A DNA stretch of 64,000 bases from Mycolicibacterium alvei (GCF_010727325.1 NZ_AP022565.1:1240001-1304000); one strand, 5' to 3'. Positions 53,028-62,567 are shown, counted from the stretch's first letter. Notes: generated by a model not told the origin, from the letters alone. Program-made: numbers and translations.

Positions 53028-53456
53028 ATGAAACAAAGCCACGAGCTGAGTTTCGACGACGATTTCGGCGACGATTTCGGCAAGGAAGCCCGCCCGGTTC
53101 TCATCACCCAAGCCGCACCCGCCTACGAAGTGCAGCACCGTCAGCGCGTCCGCAAGTACCTCACGCTGATGGCGTTCCGCATCCCGGCACTCCTGCTGGC
53201 CGCTGTTGCCTACAACATCTGGCAGAACGGGCTCATCTCGCTGGCGATCATCGTGGCGTCGATACCGCTGCCGTGGATCGCGGTACTGATCGCCAACGAT
53301 CGTCCTCCGCGTTCGGCCGAGGAGCCACGGCGATACGCCGGTCGCGGCGAGCGGATCCCGCTGTTCCCCACCGCGGAGCGTCCAGCGTTACAGAGTGACG
53401 CGGTTATGCCACCGCAACCGGACCCAGCGCGATCCGACCCCGATGACCCCAGCTGA
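53028..53456 (+). CDS. DUF3099 membrane protein (Rv2709-like)
   Basis: This 142-residue protein has an acidic N-terminus, two membrane helices (LMAFRIPALLLAAVAYNIWQ and LISLAIIVASIPLPWIAVLIA) and a basic, Pro-rich tail, matching DUF3099. The function is unknown. It sits directly upstream of sigB, but the sigB promoter lies between the two. Confidence 0.85.
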   Translation: MKQSHELSFDDDFGDDFGKEARPVLITQAAPAYEVQHRQRVRKYLTLMAFRIPALLLAAVAYNIWQNGLISLAIIVASIPLPWIAVLIANDRPPRSAEEPRRYAGRGERIPLFPTAERPALQSDAVMPPQPDPARSDPDDPS

Positions 53457-53470
53457 GCGACTTCTTTAGC

Positions 53471-53492
53471 CATTCTCAGGACATTCTCAGGT
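53471..53492 (+). promoter_or_regulatory. MprA-type direct repeats upstream of sigB
   Basis: CATTCTCAGGA and CATTCTCAGGT lie head to tail with an 11-bp period. TCTCAGG direct repeats are the known MprA-box pattern, and MprAB is known to control sigB in M. tuberculosis. The repeats lie 48 bp upstream of the ECF -35 element. Confidence 0.65.
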
Positions 53493-53539
53493 CGTTCCGG
53501 AAAAACCGCAGCTCAGCAGGCATGAATCCGGGGATCAGC

Positions 53540-53566
53540 GGGAACTCTCATGGCACCTACGACGTT
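53540..53566 (+). promoter_or_regulatory. ECF (SigE/SigH-type) promoter of sigB
   Basis: GGGAAC (53540-53545) and CGTT (53563-53566) are separated by 17 bp, the mycobacterial SigE/SigH promoter pattern. It lies 38 bp before the sigB ATG. In M. tuberculosis sigB is driven by a comparable ECF promoter. Confidence 0.8.
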
Positions 53567-53603
53567 GTAGATCATGACAGTTCGAGCTGATCAGGAGGCC
53601 GCC

Positions 53604-54563
53604 ATGGCAAATGCCACCACAAGCCGCGTCGACAGTGATCTGGACGCCCAGAGTCCTGCCGCCGACCTCGTGCGCGTGTATCTGAACGGCATCGGCAAAA
53701 CGGCGTTGCTCAACGCCGCCGATGAGGTAGAGCTCGCAAAGCGCATCGAGGCGGGCTTGTACGCCCAGCACGTCCTCAACACCAAGAAGCGCCTGGGCGA
53801 GAATCGCAAACGCGACCTGGCCACCGTGGTCCGCGATGGTGAGGCAGCACGCCGGCACCTGCTGGAGGCCAACCTCCGCCTGGTGGTGTCGCTGGCGAAG
53901 CGCTACACCGGACGCGGCATGCCACTGCTGGACCTGATCCAGGAAGGAAACCTGGGCCTGATCCGCGCGATGGAGAAGTTCGACTACGCCAAGGGTTTCA
54001 AGTTCTCCACCTACGCCACCTGGTGGATCCGGCAGGCCATCACCCGTGGGATGGCCGACCAGAGCCGTACCATCCGCCTGCCCGTCCACCTGGTGGAGCA
54101 GGTCAACAAGCTGGCCCGGATCAAGCGGGAGATGCACCAGAACCTCGGCCGTGAGGCGACCGACGAGGAACTGGCCGAGGAGTCCGGTATCCCGGTCGAG
54201 AAGATCAACGACCTGCTCGAGCACAGCCGCGACCCGGTGAGCCTGGATATGCCGGTCGGCACCGACGAGGAGGCCCCGCTGGGCGACTTCATCGAGGACG
54301 AGAACGCGATGTCGGCCGAGAACGCCGTCATCTCCGAGCTGCTGCACACCGACATCCGCCACGTGCTGGCCACGCTCGACGAGCGTGAGCAGCAGGTGAT
54401 CCGCTTGCGGTTCGGCCTCGACGACGGCCAGCCCCGGACGCTGGATCAGATCGGCAAGCTGTTCGGGCTGTCCCGCGAGCGGGTCCGCCAGATCGAGCGT
54501 GAGGTGATGTCCAAGCTCCGCAACGGCGAGCGTGCGGACCGCCTGCGCTCCTACGCCAGCTAG
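53604..54563 (+). CDS. sigB: Stress-response primary-like sigma factor SigB
   Basis: This 319-residue group 2 sigma factor lacks the SigA N-terminal tail. Regions 1.2 ([22 protein letters not shown]), 2 ([30 protein letters not shown]), 3 and 4 ([38 protein letters not shown]) are intact. The ATG follows AGGAGG. It serves stress and stationary-phase promoters. MprA-like repeats and an ECF promoter upstream indicate envelope and oxidative stress control. Confidence 0.98.
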   Translation: MANATTSRVDSDLDAQSPAADLVRVYLNGIGKTALLNAADEVELAKRIEAGLYAQHVLNTKKRLGENRKRDLATVVRDGEAARRHLLEANLRLVVSLAKRYTGRGMPLLDLIQEGNLGLIRAMEKFDYAKGFKFSTYATWWIRQAITRGMADQSRTIRLPVHLVEQVNKLARIKREMHQNLGREATDEELAEESGIPVEKINDLLEHSRDPVSLDMPVGTDEEAPLGDFIEDENAMSAENAVISELLHTDIRHVLATLDEREQQVIRLRFGLDDGQPRTLDQIGKLFGLSRERVRQIEREVMSKLRNGERADRLRSYAS

Positions 54564-54574
54564 TCGTTTTCCCG

Positions 54575-54606
54575 ATGTGCCCCGCCGGTTTCCGGCGGGC
54601 ACATCG
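54575..54606 (+). terminator. Hairpin terminator after sigB
   Basis: GATGTG-CCC(C)GCCGG and CCGGCGGGCACATC form a 14-bp stem with a TTT loop and one bulged C, 11 bp after the sigB stop. No T tract follows. The remaining 150 bp before ideR shows TAGACT at about 36 bp before its start but no firm -35. Confidence 0.7.
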
Positions 54607-54764
54607 CGTATCCGGGTGTTTTTGGGACCTCACCAGCCGGTGACAGGCCGTTGTCCTGGGGTTTGTCGTTGTTGAGTGAGGTACCCGACGACCCGATGTT
54701 GCGCCGCAGTTAAACAGCCGGGAACGGTAGACTGTGCCGTGACGTTGGGGCTGGGAAGGCGCGC

Positions 54765-55454
54765 ATGAACGATCTGGTCGATACCACCGAGATGTACCTG
54801 CGGACGATCTACGACCTCGAAGAAGAGGGCGTGGTGCCGTTGCGTGCCCGTATCGCCGAACGGCTCGACCAAAGTGGTCCGACGGTCAGCCAGACGGTAT
54901 CGCGGATGGAACGCGACGGTCTGCTGCACGTCGCGGGCGACCGCCATCTGGAGCTGACCGACAAGGGTCGAGCCCTCGCGGTGGCCGTGATGCGCAAGCA
55001 CCGACTGGCCGAGCGGTTGCTCGTCGATGTGATCGGGTTGCCGTGGGAAGAGGTCCACGCCGAAGCATGCCGGTGGGAGCACGTAATGAGCGAGGACGTG
55101 GAGCGGCGCCTGGTGCAGGTGCTCGACAACCCCACTACCTCGCCGTTCGGTAACCCCATCCCGGGCCTGACGGACCTCGGCGTCGGTGCGGCGCGCTACG
55201 ACGATGTCAGCCTGGTCCGGCTCACCGAACTCCCGGTCGGATTGCCGGTCGCCGTGGTGGTCCGCCAGCTCACCGAACACGTGCAGGGCGACACCGAGCT
55301 CATCGGCCGACTCAAGGACGCCGGCGTGGTGCCGAATGCGCGGGTCACCGTCGAGGCCAACGACCACGGGGGTGTGATGATCGTGATCCCGGGACACGAG
55401 CAGGTCGAACTTCCCCATCACATGGCCCACGCGGTTCGCGTCGAGAAGGTCTAG
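54765..55454 (+). CDS. ideR: Iron-dependent repressor IdeR (DtxR family)
   Basis: This 229-residue regulator has a winged HTH (RIAERLDQSGPTVSQTVSRMERDGLL), a dimerisation/metal domain with ligand residues in MRKHRLAERLL and EACRWEHVMSEDVE (Cys, Glu, His), and a C-terminal SH3-like FeoA domain. Fe2+-bound IdeR represses siderophore genes and activates iron storage. No IdeR boxes were noticed in this window. Confidence 0.98.
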   Translation: MNDLVDTTEMYLRTIYDLEEEGVVPLRARIAERLDQSGPTVSQTVSRMERDGLLHVAGDRHLELTDKGRALAVAVMRKHRLAERLLVDVIGLPWEEVHAEACRWEHVMSEDVERRLVQVLDNPTTSPFGNPIPGLTDLGVGAARYDDVSLVRLTELPVGLPVAVVVRQLTEHVQGDTELIGRLKDAGVVPNARVTVEANDHGGVMIVIPGHEQVELPHHMAHAVRVEKV

Positions 55455-55458
55455 CCAC

Positions 55459-56526
55459 TCAACCGGCCCTGCGCCGCCACGTCCGTCGAGGCGGCAATTG
55501 CACACCGAGCTGTTCGGCCAGCCGATAGCCGGTGACCGCCAGCTCCCGAATCCGCTCCGGTCGCATGCCCGCCTGCAGCGCGGTGTCGAGCATGCCGGCC
55601 ATCCGGTGCGTCGGCCGCGCCTCCAACGCGGCGTCGAGCGATACCCCGGCCAGCGGTCCGTCACCCCGGGCGTAAGCGGAAAAGGCCAGCAGGACAAGCG
55701 CTTCGGCACGCCACGGGTCGGGTAGATTGCGGGCCAACAGCGCCCACAGCGCTTCGGCCTGCTCGGCGCGCTCCCCGACCGCCAGCGCATAGAGCGTGTC
55801 GCGGACCCTGGGATCGGACAATCCGACGGCCAACCGCGCCAACTCGGCGTCAGCGGGTCGATCTCCCTCGGCGATCTGCACCGCCGCCCGCATCGTGGCC
55901 TCGACATCACCGCGCACCTCGACGTCGGGCCGGGTTTCCTGATATCCAGGCCGCTGCGCCACGAGAGCCAACGGCCGTTTCATCGAGTCACAGGCGACCG
56001 GATCCGGCCGGATCACCTGCAGCAGCTCATCCCGACTCGCATAGAGCCGACGACCGTCCAGCACCGCCGCGGCCGCCAGCGGCGAAGCCCCCGGGTCATC
56101 CACCCACCCCTGTTCGCCACAACCGTCGGCGCAGTGCCAGGACCCACCGGGGGCCACCTTGTCCACCACATGTGCGGCGTAGAGGACGATGCCGTCTGCG
56201 GCAAGGGCCTGGTCCAACACCGCCGCCAAGTCGCGGTAGCGGTCATCGCACACCCGGCAGTCCCTACTCTCGTCGTCCACCACCACGGCGATCACCGCAT
56301 CCGCTCCTGCAGTGGCCGCGAGGTCAACCAGGTGCTCGACGCGTCCGGTCATGTCATCGGCAAGATCGGCGCGCATGACGCAGCCCAGCTCGCCCCGGTC
56401 GACGGTGACCAGGACGAGGCTCTTGTGGGGGACGAAGCCGAGCACCGCGGGCAGCGCGGCGATCAGCGCACCGGGGCGGTTGAGGTGGAAGTCGAACTCT
56501 GGCGAGGAAGGCGATGGTGTGGTCAT
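55459..56526 (-). CDS. DUF4192 protein (Rv2712c-like)
   Basis: This 355-residue protein matches DUF4192, with the N-terminal pattern FHLNRPGALIAALPAVLGFV, PHKSLVLVTVD and a helical C-terminal half. It contains a CDGCG-like Cys/His cluster near residue 155 (HCADGCGEQGW). The function is unknown. The ATG at 56526 matches the family start. It converges on ideR with 4 bp between stops. Confidence 0.85.
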   Translation of the reverse strand: MTTPSPSSPEFDFHLNRPGALIAALPAVLGFVPHKSLVLVTVDRGELGCVMRADLADDMTGRVEHLVDLAATAGADAVIAVVVDDESRDCRVCDDRYRDLAAVLDQALAADGIVLYAAHVVDKVAPGGSWHCADGCGEQGWVDDPGASPLAAAAVLDGRRLYASRDELLQVIRPDPVACDSMKRPLALVAQRPGYQETRPDVEVRGDVEATMRAAVQIAEGDRPADAELARLAVGLSDPRVRDTLYALAVGERAEQAEALWALLARNLPDPWRAEALVLLAFSAYARGDGPLAGVSLDAALEARPTHRMAGMLDTALQAGMRPERIRELAVTGYRLAEQLGVQLPPRRTWRRRAG

Positions 56527-56624
56527 GGCCCGACGGTGCCAACGTGTGCCGTCACGAACTGCTGCCCGACCGGGCGGTGGCAGCCGGTTGGGGATGGATC
56601 CTGCGCTGGGGACAGCCCGGTCGA

Positions 56625-57443
56625 CTAGCAGTCGGATTCGGGGGCAGCGGGCGCCGCGTCGCCGGGCCCGCCGGCCTCGGCACGGGTCAGCAACCGGGCG
56701 ATCCGATCGTCGAAGCGCGGTGAATAGGACACGTCGTCGTCGCAGCCGCCACCGTCGAGTCCGCCGACCAACCCGGTCACCGTTGCCCCGGAAACCCATG
56801 GGGCACCGCTGAAACCATCGGTCAGGCCCGCGCAGGCCAGGGACGGAAACCCCTGCGGTGACGACTCGACCGCACCTTGACAGGCCAGCGGGCTACCGCC
56901 CTCACCCATCGGGTAACCGGTCACCGTCACCGGGTTTCCCGACCCAGGGGCCGACCCGAGGACCAGTCCGCCGCCAGCCGCGGACATCAGGCTCGCGCCG
57001 GAATCCCCGGTCACCCGCACGATGGCGTAATCGGCTTCGGGATCTTGGTCGGCCAGCCAGCGCGGATCCAGGTACACCGTGCTGACGTGCCAGGTATCGC
57101 CGGCGCCGGCACCGAAACCGGGGACGAAGGTGGTGTCGACACCGTCGAGCAGACAGTGCGCAGCCGTCAGGATGAGGTCGGCCGACACGGTTGCCAAGAC
57201 CGAGCCGCTACAGGTGTGCGTCGTAGTGTCGCCCAGGAACAACGCCCCCACCCGCCGATCCGGCGTCACCGATTCGACGCCGGCTTGCGACAGCGCACTG
57301 GCCGCGGCCGCCGAGCTGGGCGGGACCGACGTGGGAGGGCCGGCCGCTCCGCCGGTGGTGGTGCCCGGGACCGTGCACGCCACGGCCCCGGCAGCCAGCA
57401 TGGCCGCCGCGACGGCGAACTTCGTGATCCGGGTCCCGCGCAT
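56625..57443 (-). CDS. Secreted trypsin-like serine protease (lipoprotein)
   Basis: This 272-residue protein has a signal peptide with lipobox-like AGAVAC, a Ser/Thr/Pro-rich linker and a chymotrypsin-fold domain. The triad is visible as ILTAAHC (His), DPEADYAIVRV (Asp) and GFSGAPWV (Ser; GFSGAP rather than the usual GDSGGP). It is probably anchored outside the membrane. The ATG at 57443 is preferred to the GTG two codons upstream. It has no operon partner. Confidence 0.85.
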   Translation of the reverse strand: MRGTRITKFAVAAAMLAAGAVACTVPGTTTGGAAGPPTSVPPSSAAAASALSQAGVESVTPDRRVGALFLGDTTTHTCSGSVLATVSADLILTAAHCLLDGVDTTFVPGFGAGAGDTWHVSTVYLDPRWLADQDPEADYAIVRVTGDSGASLMSAAGGGLVLGSAPGSGNPVTVTGYPMGEGGSPLACQGAVESSPQGFPSLACAGLTDGFSGAPWVSGATVTGLVGGLDGGGCDDDVSYSPRFDDRIARLLTRAEAGGPGDAAPAAPESDC

Positions 57444-57498
57444 CCTCACGATTTTGCCCCACCGCGGGGATCACCGCCGGAATGCCTGCTCCGGCCCG

Positions 57499-57514
57499 GC
57501 GCGTTCGAACGCGC
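57499..57514. promoter_or_regulatory. Perfect 16-bp palindrome between protease and PAC2 genes
   Basis: GCGCGTTCGAACGCGC is self-complementary and lies 56 bp upstream of the protease start and 101 bp before the PAC2 start. It shares GTTCGAAC with SOS-like sequences but not the SOS spacing. It is a candidate operator with no known regulator. Confidence 0.35.
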
Positions 57515-57614
57515 AAGCGGGGCGGAACGAACCCGCCGTCCGGGTATGCGGGACACTAGGTGACACGGCGGTAGGCCGTCACCGCGTCCTACCGCAGCGA
57601 GGAGACGAAGCGAG

Positions 57615-58640
57615 ATGACCGACAACAGCGACACCCCCGATCAGCACTACCAACCCGACCAGAGCGGCATGTACGAGCTCGAGTTCCCGGCTCCGCAGCT
57701 GTCGGCGTCCGATGGCCGCGGCCCGGTGCTGATCCATGCCCTGGAGGGGTTCTCCGATGCCGGTCACGCGATCCGACTGGCCGCCGAGCATCTGAAGGAC
57801 ACCCTCGACACCGAACTGGTGGCCTCCTTCGCCATCGACGAGCTGCTCGACTATCGGTCGCGCCGGCCGCTGATGACGTTCAAGACCGACCGTTTCACCA
57901 GTTACGAAGAACCCGCGCTGAATCTGTACGCGCTCCGTGACAACGCGGGGACGCCGTTTCTGCTGTTGGCCGGGCTGGAGCCGGACCTGCGGTGGGAACG
58001 GTTCATCACCGCGGTGCGACTGCTCTGCGGGCAACTGGGCGTGCGACAGGTGATCGGGCTGGGCGCCATTCCGATGGCGGTGCCCCACACCCGCCCGGTC
58101 ATGCTCACGGCGCACGCCAACAACAAGGATCTGATCCTCGACCACACCCCGTGGGTCGGCGAAGTCCAAGTTCCGGCGAGCGTTTCCAACCTGCTCGAAT
58201 ACCGCATGGCCCAGCACGGACATGAGGTGGTGGGCTACACGGTGCACGTACCGCACTACCTGGCCCAGACGGCCTATCCGCCGGCCGCCGAGGCGTTGTT
58301 GTCCGAAGTGGCCCGGACCGGTTCGCTAGAACTGCCGCTGGGCAAACTTTCCGAGGCCGGAGCCGAGGTGTACGGCAAGATCAACGAGCAGGTGGAGGCC
58401 AGCACCGAGGTCGCTCAGGTGGTGACCGGGCTGGAGCGCCAGTACGATGCGTTCGTTGCCGCACAGGAAAATCGGTCTCTGCTGGCGCGCGACGAGGAAC
58501 TGCCCAGCGGTGACGAGTTGGGAGCCGAGTTCGAACGGTTCCTCGCCCAGCAGACCGGTGACAAGCACAAAGACGACAGGTACAAGGACGGACGGGACGG
58601 CTTCGGCGACGGCTTCCCGAACGGCGACAACCACTCATAG
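57615..58640 (+). CDS. PAC2 family protein (Rv2714-like)
   Basis: This 341-residue protein matches the PAC2 (proteasome assembly chaperone 2-like) fold: GPVLIHALEGFSDAGHAIRLA, PFLLLAGLEPDLRWERFI and a late VPHYLAQTAYPPAAEALL. The acidic, Lys/Asp-rich C-terminal tail is low complexity. A chaperone-like role is assumed from the family only. It precedes the hydrolase gene by 37 bp on the same strand. Confidence 0.88.
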   Translation: MTDNSDTPDQHYQPDQSGMYELEFPAPQLSASDGRGPVLIHALEGFSDAGHAIRLAAEHLKDTLDTELVASFAIDELLDYRSRRPLMTFKTDRFTSYEEPALNLYALRDNAGTPFLLLAGLEPDLRWERFITAVRLLCGQLGVRQVIGLGAIPMAVPHTRPVMLTAHANNKDLILDHTPWVGEVQVPASVSNLLEYRMAQHGHEVVGYTVHVPHYLAQTAYPPAAEALLSEVARTGSLELPLGKLSEAGAEVYGKINEQVEASTEVAQVVTGLERQYDAFVAAQENRSLLARDEELPSGDELGAEFERFLAQQTGDKHKDDRYKDGRDGFGDGFPNGDNHS

Positions 58641-58677
58641 GCAGCCCGACGCCGGGCCGAGGGCGAGGTTGACCAGC

Positions 58678-59700
58678 ATGACCGAGCGCAAACCCCATCT
58701 GCGGACCGTTCGCGAGCACACCCCGACTCTCGAATACCGCAGGATCCACGGATATCGGCGGGCGTTCCGCATCGCCGGATCCGGTCCGGCGATCCTGCTG
58801 ATCCACGGCATCGGTGACAACTCCACCACCTGGCACACCGTGCAATCGGCGCTGGCCCAGCGGTTCACCGTGATCGCCCCGGATCTGCTCGGCCACGGTA
58901 GTTCCGACAAACCCCGGGCGGACTATTCGGTCGCGGCCTACGCCAACGGCATGCGCGACCTACTCAGCGTGCTCGACATCGACCGGGTGACCGTGGTCGG
59001 TCATTCGCTCGGCGGTGGCGTGGCCATGCAGTTCGCCTACCAATTCCCGCAGTTGGTGGATCGTCTCATCCTCGTGGGCGCCGGTGGAGTCACCAAGGAA
59101 GTGAATGTGGCACTGCGGGTCGCGTCACTCCCGATGGGCAGTGAGGCACTGGCCCTGCTGAGAATCCCCCTGGTGCTACCCGCGTTACAACTGTTCGGTC
59201 GGGCCGCAGGCACGCTGTTGGGCTCAGCCGGGCTCGGCCACGACATTCCGGACATGCTGCGGGTCCTGGCAGATCTGCCGGAGCCGACGGCGTCCTCGGC
59301 ATTCGCTCGGACGTTGCGCGCTGTGGTGGACTGGCGTGGTCAGGTGGTGACGATGCTGGATCGCTGTTACCTGACCGAATCCGTTCCGGTCCAGTTGATC
59401 TGGGGTGAACGAGATTCGGTCATCCCGGTCAGCCACGCCCAGATGGCACACGCCGCAATGCCCGGTTCCCGGTTGGAGATCTTCAAGGGAGCCGGGCACT
59501 TTCCGTTCCGCACCGATCCCGACCGCTTCGTCGAGGTCATCGAACGCTTCATCGACTCGACCGAACCGTCGGTGTACGACCAGGATCGGCTGCGCAGCCT
59601 CCTGCGTGACGGCAGGAGCGCATCGGCGATCAGCGGGCCCTTCGACACTCAGCTTGCGGTGCTCGACGCGATGGACGCAGACGAGCGCAGCGCCACCTGA
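58678..59700 (+). CDS. Alpha/beta-hydrolase (Rv2715-like)
   Basis: This 340-residue enzyme has the oxyanion motif LLIHGIGDNSTTW, APDLLGHGSSDKP, nucleophile elbow GHSLGGG (Ser), acid region WGERDSVIP (Asp) and GAGHFPF (His). This is a complete triad of the epoxide hydrolase/esterase type. Its substrate is unknown. It likely shares a transcript with PAC2. Confidence 0.9.
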   Translation: MTERKPHLRTVREHTPTLEYRRIHGYRRAFRIAGSGPAILLIHGIGDNSTTWHTVQSALAQRFTVIAPDLLGHGSSDKPRADYSVAAYANGMRDLLSVLDIDRVTVVGHSLGGGVAMQFAYQFPQLVDRLILVGAGGVTKEVNVALRVASLPMGSEALALLRIPLVLPALQLFGRAAGTLLGSAGLGHDIPDMLRVLADLPEPTASSAFARTLRAVVDWRGQVVTMLDRCYLTESVPVQLIWGERDSVIPVSHAQMAHAAMPGSRLEIFKGAGHFPFRTDPDRFVEVIERFIDSTEPSVYDQDRLRSLLRDGRSASAISGPFDTQLAVLDAMDADERSAT

Positions 59701-59726
59701 CCCGAGCCGCGACGTAGCATCGAATC

Positions 59727-60413
59727 ATGGCCATCGGCGTCACCGTCCTGCGGGTATTCACCGACTCAGACGGCAGGTACGGCAATCCGCTCGGCGTGGT
59801 AGACAACAGCACTGTCGCTCCTGCCGATCGCCAGCGAATCGCGACCGAATTGGGCTACAGCGAAACGGTATTCATCGATCTGCCGTCGCCGGGCGGCAAC
59901 TCGGCCGTGGCCCACATCTTCACCCCGGTCTCCGAACTGCCGTTCGCGGGGCACCCCACGGTGGGCGCAGCGTGGTGGCTGCGCGAAACCGGATCGCCGG
60001 TCAATACATTGCGGGTGCCGGCCGGGATCATCCAGGTGGAATACGACGGTGATCGCGCGGTGGTCAATGCCCGCTCGGAATGGGCCCCGGAGTTCGCAAT
60101 CCACAACTTGCCTTCCGTCGAGGAACTACTTGCCGCCGATCCCGATGATTTCGCCGAGGCCGACGAGAACTATCTGTGGGCTTGGATCGATGAGGCGCAC
60201 GGCACGCTGCGAGCCAGATCGTTCGCTCCGCACCTGGGAATCCCCGAGGACGAGGCCACCGGAGCCGCGGCGGTACGGATGACGGATTACCTCAGCCGGG
60301 ATCTGACGATCATCCAGGGGAAGGGTTCGGTGATCGAGACCCGCTGGAGTCCGGAGGGCTGGGTTCGTCTCGCCGGCCACGTCGTCAATGACGGCACCAC
60401 GCGAGTGGGTTGA
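59727..60413 (+). CDS. PhzF family isomerase (Rv2716-like)
   Basis: This 228-residue protein has the PhzF/diaminopimelate-epimerase fold: [17 protein letters not shown] at the start, the catalytic Glu in GYSETVFID, and [16 protein letters not shown]. It is shorter than typical PhzF (about 280), mainly in the C-terminal half. The substrate is unknown. It follows the hydrolase by 26 bp. Confidence 0.88.
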   Translation: MAIGVTVLRVFTDSDGRYGNPLGVVDNSTVAPADRQRIATELGYSETVFIDLPSPGGNSAVAHIFTPVSELPFAGHPTVGAAWWLRETGSPVNTLRVPAGIIQVEYDGDRAVVNARSEWAPEFAIHNLPSVEELLAADPDDFAEADENYLWAWIDEAHGTLRARSFAPHLGIPEDEATGAAAVRMTDYLSRDLTIIQGKGSVIETRWSPEGWVRLAGHVVNDGTTRVG

Positions 60414-60422
60414 TCTACGCCT

Positions 60423-60881
60423 CTACGCCTCGGCGCCGCGATGCGCCCGTAGCGCCTCGATCTCGCGTTCGAAGTCCTCGGCCGACGAGAACGACCGGTA
60501 CACCGAGGCGAATCTCAGGTAGGCGACCTCGTCCAACTCGCGGAGCGGTCCGAGAATCGCCAAGCCGACCTCATTGCTGGGGATCTCCGGCGTGCCGAGC
60601 CCCCGGACGGCATCCTCGACCTTCTGCGCCAAAACATTGAGTGCATCATCGTCGACCTGCCTGCCCTGACAGGACCGGCGCACGCCACGGATGACTTTCT
60701 CCCGGCTGAAGGGCTCGGTCACGCCGCTGCGCTTCACCACAGCCAGCACCGCGGTCTCCACGGTGGTGAACCGACGTCCGCACTCCGGGCATGATCGCCG
60801 GCGCCGAATGGCCTGGCCCTCGTCGGCCTCCCGGGAATCGACGACGCGCGAATCAGGATGACGGCAGAACGGACAGTGCAT
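60423..60881 (-). CDS. nrdR: Transcriptional repressor NrdR
   Basis: This 152-residue repressor has an N-terminal zinc ribbon (CPFC, then [12 protein letters not shown]) and an ATP-cone domain ([20 protein letters not shown]). It senses (d)ATP and represses ribonucleotide reductase genes. The frame runs upstream beyond the start, but the ATG at 60881 ([13 protein letters not shown]) is the family start. It is followed by PhzF in convergent orientation. Confidence 0.97.
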   Translation of the reverse strand: MHCPFCRHPDSRVVDSREADEGQAIRRRRSCPECGRRFTTVETAVLAVVKRSGVTEPFSREKVIRGVRRSCQGRQVDDDALNVLAQKVEDAVRGLGTPEIPSNEVGLAILGPLRELDEVAYLRFASVYRSFSSAEDFEREIEALRAHRGAEA

Positions 60882-61045
60882 TACCGCTCCTTCGTCATAC
60901 CGCCGGACAACTAGTTCGAGCGTCCTTGAGCGTACCCGCGATGCCCGCGGGAGACTCACCGCCGGGTCCAGTGGCATGTAGGGACTCACTCCGACGCCGG
61001 CCAGTGTGGCTGCCGGCCAGGACGATTCAGCAGGCATCGGGCTGC

Positions 61046-61591
61046 TCAGCCCACCGGCGCGAGCAGCGTCTGCCCGGGGTCGACTGCTGCGGATTCCAGT
61101 TGGTTGAGGTCACGGATCTGCTCGACGACCCGGGACACCGGGGCATCCGGGGCGACCCTGCGCGCCACCTGCTGCAGCGTCTCCCCCGATTTCACCTGGA
61201 CCACCGCAAGCTCGGTCGGCTCCGGGCTCTCGATCCCCATCACCCCACCGAACTGGGCCACGAGGCCCAGCCACACCGTGATGCCGGCGGCGACCAGGGC
61301 CAGCAACACCGTGGTCACCGGCGTGATGGGCCGACTGCGATGGGATGCGCGCGACATCAGCACTCCGGTTCCGCGGTAGCGGACCGTGCCGGCAGCGGGG
61401 CGGTCCGGGGCCGGGCGTTGCACCCGGCGGACCGGCCTGGCCGCACCGCTACCGAAGGTGGCGCTGCCCTTCGCACCTACAGCACCGGCAGTGCCGGCAC
61501 CGCCCCGAACCCTGGCGCGCTGCGGTGGCGACTGGGGCACGGCCCGAGCCGCGCGGGAACGGCTATCGGCGGGGATATCGATGATCGCCAT
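61046..61591 (-). CDS. LysM membrane protein, ChiZ-like (Rv2719c-like)
   Basis: This 181-residue protein has a basic, Pro/Ala-rich cytosolic part, one membrane helix ([20 protein letters not shown], near 92-112) and a C-terminal LysM peptidoglycan-binding motif ([20 protein letters not shown]). M. tuberculosis ChiZ is a damage-induced inhibitor of division with reported cell-wall hydrolase activity. An SOS-box-like site lies upstream, and lexA is the divergent neighbour. Both fit SOS control. Confidence 0.88.
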   Translation of the reverse strand: MAIIDIPADSRSRAARAVPQSPPQRARVRGGAGTAGAVGAKGSATFGSGAARPVRRVQRPAPDRPAAGTVRYRGTGVLMSRASHRSRPITPVTTVLLALVAAGITVWLGLVAQFGGVMGIESPEPTELAVVQVKSGETLQQVARRVAPDAPVSRVVEQIRDLNQLESAAVDPGQTLLAPVG

Positions 61592-61658
61592 CTGACTGCC
61601 TTTCGGTGGGACGGATTCGCTCTTGTGTTCGAATGTACTCGCTCAGGTGTTCGATTGA

Positions 61659-61674
61659 TAGAACATGTGATCGA
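61659..61674 (-). promoter_or_regulatory. SOS box for the LysM gene
   Basis: On the minus strand TCGATCACATGTTCTA differs from the mycobacterial LexA site TCGAAC-N4-GTTCGA at two positions. It lies 68 bp upstream of the LysM start. Confidence 0.6.
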
Positions 61675-61799
61675 ACTGTTGCCAAACGATAGAGCAGGGC
61701 ACCGACGACTCCGGGGTCGCCGATCCCGCACCCGGGCCGGAAACACCCGTCGCGCACCCCACCACGCGGCCCCACCAGCAGACACGCCCACAACACGCG

Positions 61800-61840
61800 T
61801 CGAACACATGTTTGATTAATGTTCGATCAACGACTACATT
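61800..61840 (+). promoter_or_regulatory. lexA promoter with SOS box
   Basis: TCGAACACATGTTTGA (61800-61815) matches the mycobacterial SOS box with one change. TTGATT (61812-61817) and TACATT (61835-61840) are a -35/-10 pair with a 17-bp spacer, and the -35 overlaps the box. The lexA ATG is 7 nt after the -10, so the message is probably leaderless and autoregulated. Confidence 0.8.
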
Positions 61841-61847
61841 CGGCCCC

Positions 61848-62567
61848 ATGAGCGACGATCGCAGCAGGGACGGCAGCACCGACAGCCCGGCCGGATCGGA
61901 CGGCGCCGGCCCACGCCGAACCGAAGGGCTCACCGACCGGCAACGCACCATTCTCGACGTGATCCGCGCGTCGGTGAGCAGTCGCGGCTACCCGCCGAGC
62001 ATCCGCGAGATCGGCGATGCGGTCGGGTTGACCTCGACTTCGTCGGTCGCCCACCAGTTGCGCACCCTGGAACGCAAGGGCTACCTGCGTCGGGATCCCA
62101 ACCGCCCGCGCGCGGTCGACGTACGTGTCGCCGACGATCCGTCGCCCACCGCTCTGGTGTCCACCGACGTGGCCGGTTCCGATGCGCTTCCCGAGCCGAC
62201 CTTCGTGCCGGTGCTCGGGCGTATCGCCGCGGGCGGTCCCATCCTGGCCGAACAGGCCGTCGAGGACGTCTTCCCGCTACCGCGCGAACTGGTCGGCGAA
62301 GGGTCGCTGTTCCTGCTCAAGGTCGTCGGCGACTCGATGGTCGATGCCGCCATCTGCGACGGCGACTGGGTGGTCGTGCGCCAGCAGAGTGTGGCCGACA
62401 ACGGAGACATCGTGGCAGCCATGATCGACGGCGAAGCCACGGTCAAGACGTTCAAGCGGACCCGCGGTCAGGTCTGGCTGATGCCGCACAACCCGGCATA
62501 TGAGCCGATCCCCGGCAACGACGCCGCGGTGCTCGGCAAGGTTGTCACCGTGATCCGCAAGATCTGA
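61848..62567 (+). CDS. lexA: SOS repressor LexA
   Basis: This 239-residue repressor has a winged HTH ([24 protein letters not shown]), the self-cleavage site Ala128-Gly129 in GRIAAGG, and the catalytic pair Ser163 (VGDSMVD) and Lys200 (EATVKTFKR). It represses DNA-damage genes until RecA triggers cleavage. The ATG at 61848 follows the -10 by 7 nt. An upstream in-frame start would lie before the promoter. Confidence 0.97.
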   Translation: MSDDRSRDGSTDSPAGSDGAGPRRTEGLTDRQRTILDVIRASVSSRGYPPSIREIGDAVGLTSTSSVAHQLRTLERKGYLRRDPNRPRAVDVRVADDPSPTALVSTDVAGSDALPEPTFVPVLGRIAAGGPILAEQAVEDVFPLPRELVGEGSLFLLKVVGDSMVDAAICDGDWVVVRQQSVADNGDIVAAMIDGEATVKTFKRTRGQVWLMPHNPAYEPIPGNDAAVLGKVVTVIRKI

